Of a stretch of DNA of 14,406 bases, positions 11,839-14,406 are shown piece after piece. A program made the translations under genes and the position numbers. This DNA is from JBKPHS01 sp046729975 (GTDB lineage: Bacteria; Actinomycetota; Thermoleophilia; Solirubrobacterales; Thermoleophilaceae): contig JBKPHS010000027.1 in NCBI GenBank assembly GCA_046729975.1, positions 1 to 14,406 of the forward strand. The letters run 5' to 3'. Every line of letters starts with the position of its first letter. The stretch's first letter is position 1. Under the pieces are notes generated by a model. That model made no database searches. It was given only the letters and a program-made list of their open reading frames with translations, and was not told where the DNA came from.

Positions 11839-14406
11839 GTGCGCAGGGGAACCCGCCACCTGCTCGCGGTCGTTCTCCTGCTCGGCCTGCTCGCCCTCAT
11901 TCCGAGCGCAGCCGCGGCGCAGACGTTCGCCGGCAAGGTCACGAACTACGTCGACCAGCGCCAGCAGACGGCGCTCTCGTTCGGCGACCGCTCGCACTGG
12001 CTCCAGCCCTGGCGCGCCTACCTCGACACCGTGCCCGCCACGAAGCTCCGCGATGCGATCGGGATCCAGTTCAACGTCACGAACTCCGAGGCGGCGTCGA
12101 CCGCTCGGCTCCTTGCGGCGAACGGGTTCAAGCGCGCGCGACTGGAGGTGGGCTGGAGCAGCATGAGCTACTCGGACCCAACGAAGCTCAGCGATCCCGC
12201 CTCGCTGCGAACCAAGCTCCAGGCGCTCAAGAACTATGGCATCCGGCCGTTGATCCTCCTGAACGCGCACCATGGGGCGCCGGGCCCGCTGCGTTCGTTC
12301 AACGCGCGCACCGTCGAGCCCGCGGACACGGGAGCCAGGCGACTGCATCTGGACTCGGCCAGCGCCGCCTCGGTCGTGCCGGGCCGCACCGGGCTTAACT
12401 CGCTCACTAGCTCGTACAAGGCAGCCGACGTCATGTTCACCGCGATCGACGCCGGTGGCTGGGTCGATCTGTCGAGGCCGCTGCCGCGCGACCTGCCGGC
12501 GGGCACCTACGCCGCCTCTACGCTGCGCTTCGAACCGTTCCAGCCGCCGCTGCTCGAGGACGGAACGCCGAACTTCGGCTTCGAGGAGACGATGCGCGGG
12601 TGGCTCGACTACGTCGCCGCCGTCACCCGCGAGGCGAAGGCGACATTCGGGAGCGACGCCTTCGACGTCGAGGTCTGGAACGAGCAGTCGTTCGGCGCGG
12701 ACTTCCTGAGCATCGACAACTACTACGACCCGCCCGGGGGCCCGACCTATGCCTCCTCGGTTCACGAGACGCCCGATCTCGTCTCCTACTGGCGCCTCGG
12801 CGAGTCCTCGGGACCGACCGCGCGCGACTCACGCTGGTCGAACGACGGGACCTACACCGGAGCGCTCGGGCTCGCGCGGGCTGGGGCCCTCGACGGCGAC
12901 ATCAACAACGCAGTGCTCTTCGATGGCGGCTACGTGAACGTGCCGGACGCGGCATCGCTGGACCTCGGCGATCGGCTGAGCCTCGAGGCCTGGGTCCGGC
13001 GGGGGGCGAACGGCGTGAACCACACGATCCTGGGCAAGGGGAGTGGCGCGTACATCCTCTGGATCACCGGCGACAGGCTCACGCTCAGGAAGTCGCTAGA
13101 GGGCAACATCGCGCAGTCGACGGAGACTCTCGAGGCGGACGGCCGCTGGCACCACGTGGTCGCGACGAAGGACGGCCCCACGGTCAACCTCTACATCGAC
13201 GGCGTCGACGTGACCGGTCTCGTCACCGACCGGCCACTGGTCGACAACGGGCTTCCGCTCCAGATCGGCGCCAACGGCGCGGCCGGCACCATGTACAGGG
13301 GCCTTATCGACGAGCCAACCGTGTACAACTCGCCATTGACGGCCGAGACCGTGAAGGCGCACTACGACGCGGGGCGGCTCGATCCCTCCGCGGCACGCGG
13401 CAGCATCGACCGCACGATCCTCTCGCGGACTGTGGCCTGGGTCCGTGACCCGGCGAGCGGGGTGCCGAACGCCGGCGTCGGCAATGGGTTCGCCTCGCAG
13501 CGGCCGTGGGACGCGGGCTCGACGAGCCCCGCCGGCCTCACCGCGATCGACAAGCACCCGTACCTCTACAGCGGCATGCGCAACTTCGCTCCGTCGCTCA
13601 CGTGGCAGACCGTCGACGAGACCCGTCCGCTCGACGCTCAGGGCGACGTCGACGGGTCCCAGAACGCGAGCGGCGACTGGACCGAGCGCTTCACGCCGAC
13701 CTACGACTCCTTCCATCCCGAGTACTACCTGCGAGCGACGCACAAGGTCCAGCGCTACTACGGCTTCCCGATCCGGATCGACAACCTGGTGCGTGACCTC
13801 TCGCCGCTGACGACTTCCATCGGCGACGTCGAGCACGGCCGCGCCACGCACCCCGACGGCGCCGCGGCCCCCGGGACGTGGATCACCGAGATGAACATCG
13901 ATCCCACGACCGCGCCATCGAGCTTTGGGCTGACCTCCGGCGACAGGCTCCACTTCCAGGCCAAGGCAACGCTCCGGACGCTCACGTCGTTCGTCAACAA
14001 GGGCGCCTCGGCCGTGCAGATGTACGCCGTCAAGGACGGCAACTTCGCGCTCGTGTCCGGCTCCTTCTTCAGCTCCCTGGCCTCGACCGGGGCGTACCCG
14101 GGCGACACCGCCGGCGGCGAGGTGATGGACTCGGTCCGCAGGCTCGTGGCGGGCTTCAGCGGCGCCGTTCCGCTCTCCGCGCCGCGCCAGCTGTCGCTGA
14201 TCGAGGTGGGCGACTACGCCGGAAACAAGCAGTTCGACGGGGACGGCACCGCCGACCACCCCCCGCTCTACAACCGCGACGTGCTCGCGTTCCTGCCATT
14301 CCAGCTGACGGACAAGCAGTTCGTCATCCCGATCTACGTGATGACGACGAACCTCGCGAAGAACTACAAGCCGAGCGCGCCGAGCAGCGACAAGACCCGC
14401 TACGAC
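11839..14406 (+). CDS. Secreted putative glycoside hydrolase (clan GH-A-like barrel) with inserted LamG domain, 3' truncated by window edge
   Basis: The frame is open without a stop from GTG 11839 to the window end (856 codons). GTG 11830, three codons earlier, is an alternative start. Residues 1-27 are a Sec signal peptide (MRRGTRHLL, hydrophobic core, AAA before Gln28). Residues 60-300 look like the first half of a beta/alpha barrel: RLLAANGFKRARLEVGWSSM, GIRPLILLNAHHGAPGP, then FDVEVWNEQS, with Glu282 after Trp-Asn as in the acid/base motif of clan GH-A enzymes. Residues about 309-512 are a LamG-like (concanavalin fold) module: LVSYWRLGE, VLFDGGYVNVPDAASLDLGD, SLEAWVRR, RWHHVVATKDG, VNLYIDGVDV and GLIDEPTVYN. 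The barrel seems to resume afterwards: AIDKHPYLY, then TWITEMNID with Glu684, a candidate nucleophile. Likely acts outside the cell on a polysaccharide; substrate unknown, and the GH family is not certain. Confidence 0.85.
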   Translation, partial: MRRGTRHLLAVVLLLGLLALIPSAAAAQTFAGKVTNYVDQRQQTALSFGDRSHWLQPWRAYLDTVPATKLRDAIGIQFNVTNSEAASTARLLAANGFKRARLEVGWSSMSYSDPTKLSDPASLRTKLQALKNYGIRPLILLNAHHGAPGPLRSFNARTVEPADTGARRLHLDSASAASVVPGRTGLNSLTSSYKAADVMFTAIDAGGWVDLSRPLPRDLPAGTYAASTLRFEPFQPPLLEDGTPNFGFEETMRGWLDYVAAVTREAKATFGSDAFDVEVWNEQSFGADFLSIDNYYDPPGGPTYASSVHETPDLVSYWRLGESSGPTARDSRWSNDGTYTGALGLARAGALDGDINNAVLFDGGYVNVPDAASLDLGDRLSLEAWVRRGANGVNHTILGKGSGAYILWITGDRLTLRKSLEGNIAQSTETLEADGRWHHVVATKDGPTVNLYIDGVDVTGLVTDRPLVDNGLPLQIGANGAAGTMYRGLIDEPTVYNSPLTAETVKAHYDAGRLDPSAARGSIDRTILSRTVAWVRDPASGVPNAGVGNGFASQRPWDAGSTSPAGLTAIDKHPYLYSGMRNFAPSLTWQTVDETRPLDAQGDVDGSQNASGDWTERFTPTYDSFHPEYYLRATHKVQRYYGFPIRIDNLVRDLSPLTTSIGDVEHGRATHPDGAAAPGTWITEMNIDPTTAPSSFGLTSGDRLHFQAKATLRTLTSFVNKGASAVQMYAVKDGNFALVSGSFFSSLASTGAYPGDTAGGEVMDSVRRLVAGFSGAVPLSAPRQLSLIEVGDYAGNKQFDGDGTADHPPLYNRDVLAFLPFQLTDKQFVIPIYVMTTNLAKNYKPSAPSSDKTRYD

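Noticed and set aside
10762..12765. Upstream continuation of the scpA frame through trpS and beyond
   Set aside because: The ScpA N-terminus starts naturally at ATG 10761, and the upstream part is a frame-shifted copy of trpS coding sequence.
13096..14259. 387-codon - strand frame opposite the secreted LamG protein
   Set aside because: The + strand frame has signal peptide, LamG and GH-like motifs and no stop for 856 codons; the antisense product shows no pattern.

Overview
The window is very GC-rich and densely coding, with many GTG (and one TTG) starts and tightly overlapping genes. Gene content (ECF sigma factor, DrrAB-type exporter, trpS-scpA-scpB block, secreted LamG protein) fits an actinomycete-lineage bacterium. 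My best guess is a soil or environmental Thermoleophilia (Solirubrobacterales or Gaiellales-like); that placement is inference from style and content, not from a marker gene. No gene-free stretch exceeds about 165 bases. No rRNA, tRNA, CRISPR array, transposase or phage gene was seen.

Region 1 (1-2787, + strand) is a probable operon. It holds the 3' part of an ECF-type sigma factor, an O6-alkylguanine-DNA alkyltransferase whose start overlaps the sigma stop by 4 bases, and a DrrA/DrrB-like ABC exporter pair that also overlaps by 4 bases. The alkyltransferase sits where an anti-sigma gene is usually found.

Region 2 (2799-6397) is the most unusual part. One + strand gene (161 aa) converges on a four-gene - strand operon (151, 287, 443 and 93 aa). 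Four of the five proteins begin with long Ser/Arg/Lys/Asn-rich basic tails. The 161 and 151 aa proteins are paralogues with a Gly/Ala-rich hydrophobic helix. The 287 and 443 aa proteins share a conserved domain of about 87 residues followed by long Gly/Gln/Ala 11-residue repeats. The 443 aa protein ends in what reads as a peripheral-subunit-binding (E3-binding) fold. Both transcription units are preceded by GNNT-N16/17-GGGTA boxes, like actinobacterial SigB/SigF stress promoters. I infer a stress-induced system of tethering or coating proteins (granule, membrane or nucleoid), but no function is established by the sequence.

Region 3 (6454-8316, - strand) is a LysR-type regulator followed directly by an EamA/DMT-family transporter, a classic regulator-exporter pair.

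Region 4 (8374-8818) holds two copies of a palindromic element made of octamer repeats (GGTAGTCG-type arms, 13-base loop). They flank a 98 aa conserved-looking small protein. The second copy supplies the stop codons of two convergent genes.

Region 5 (8800-11759, - strand) is trpS, scpA, scpB (condensin partners of SMC) and a NodB-type polysaccharide deacetylase, in tight succession.

Region 6 (11800 to the end, + strand) diverges from trpS. It encodes the first 856 residues of a secreted protein that looks like a clan GH-A glycoside hydrolase with a LamG domain inserted between the two putative catalytic glutamates. The gene runs off the window.
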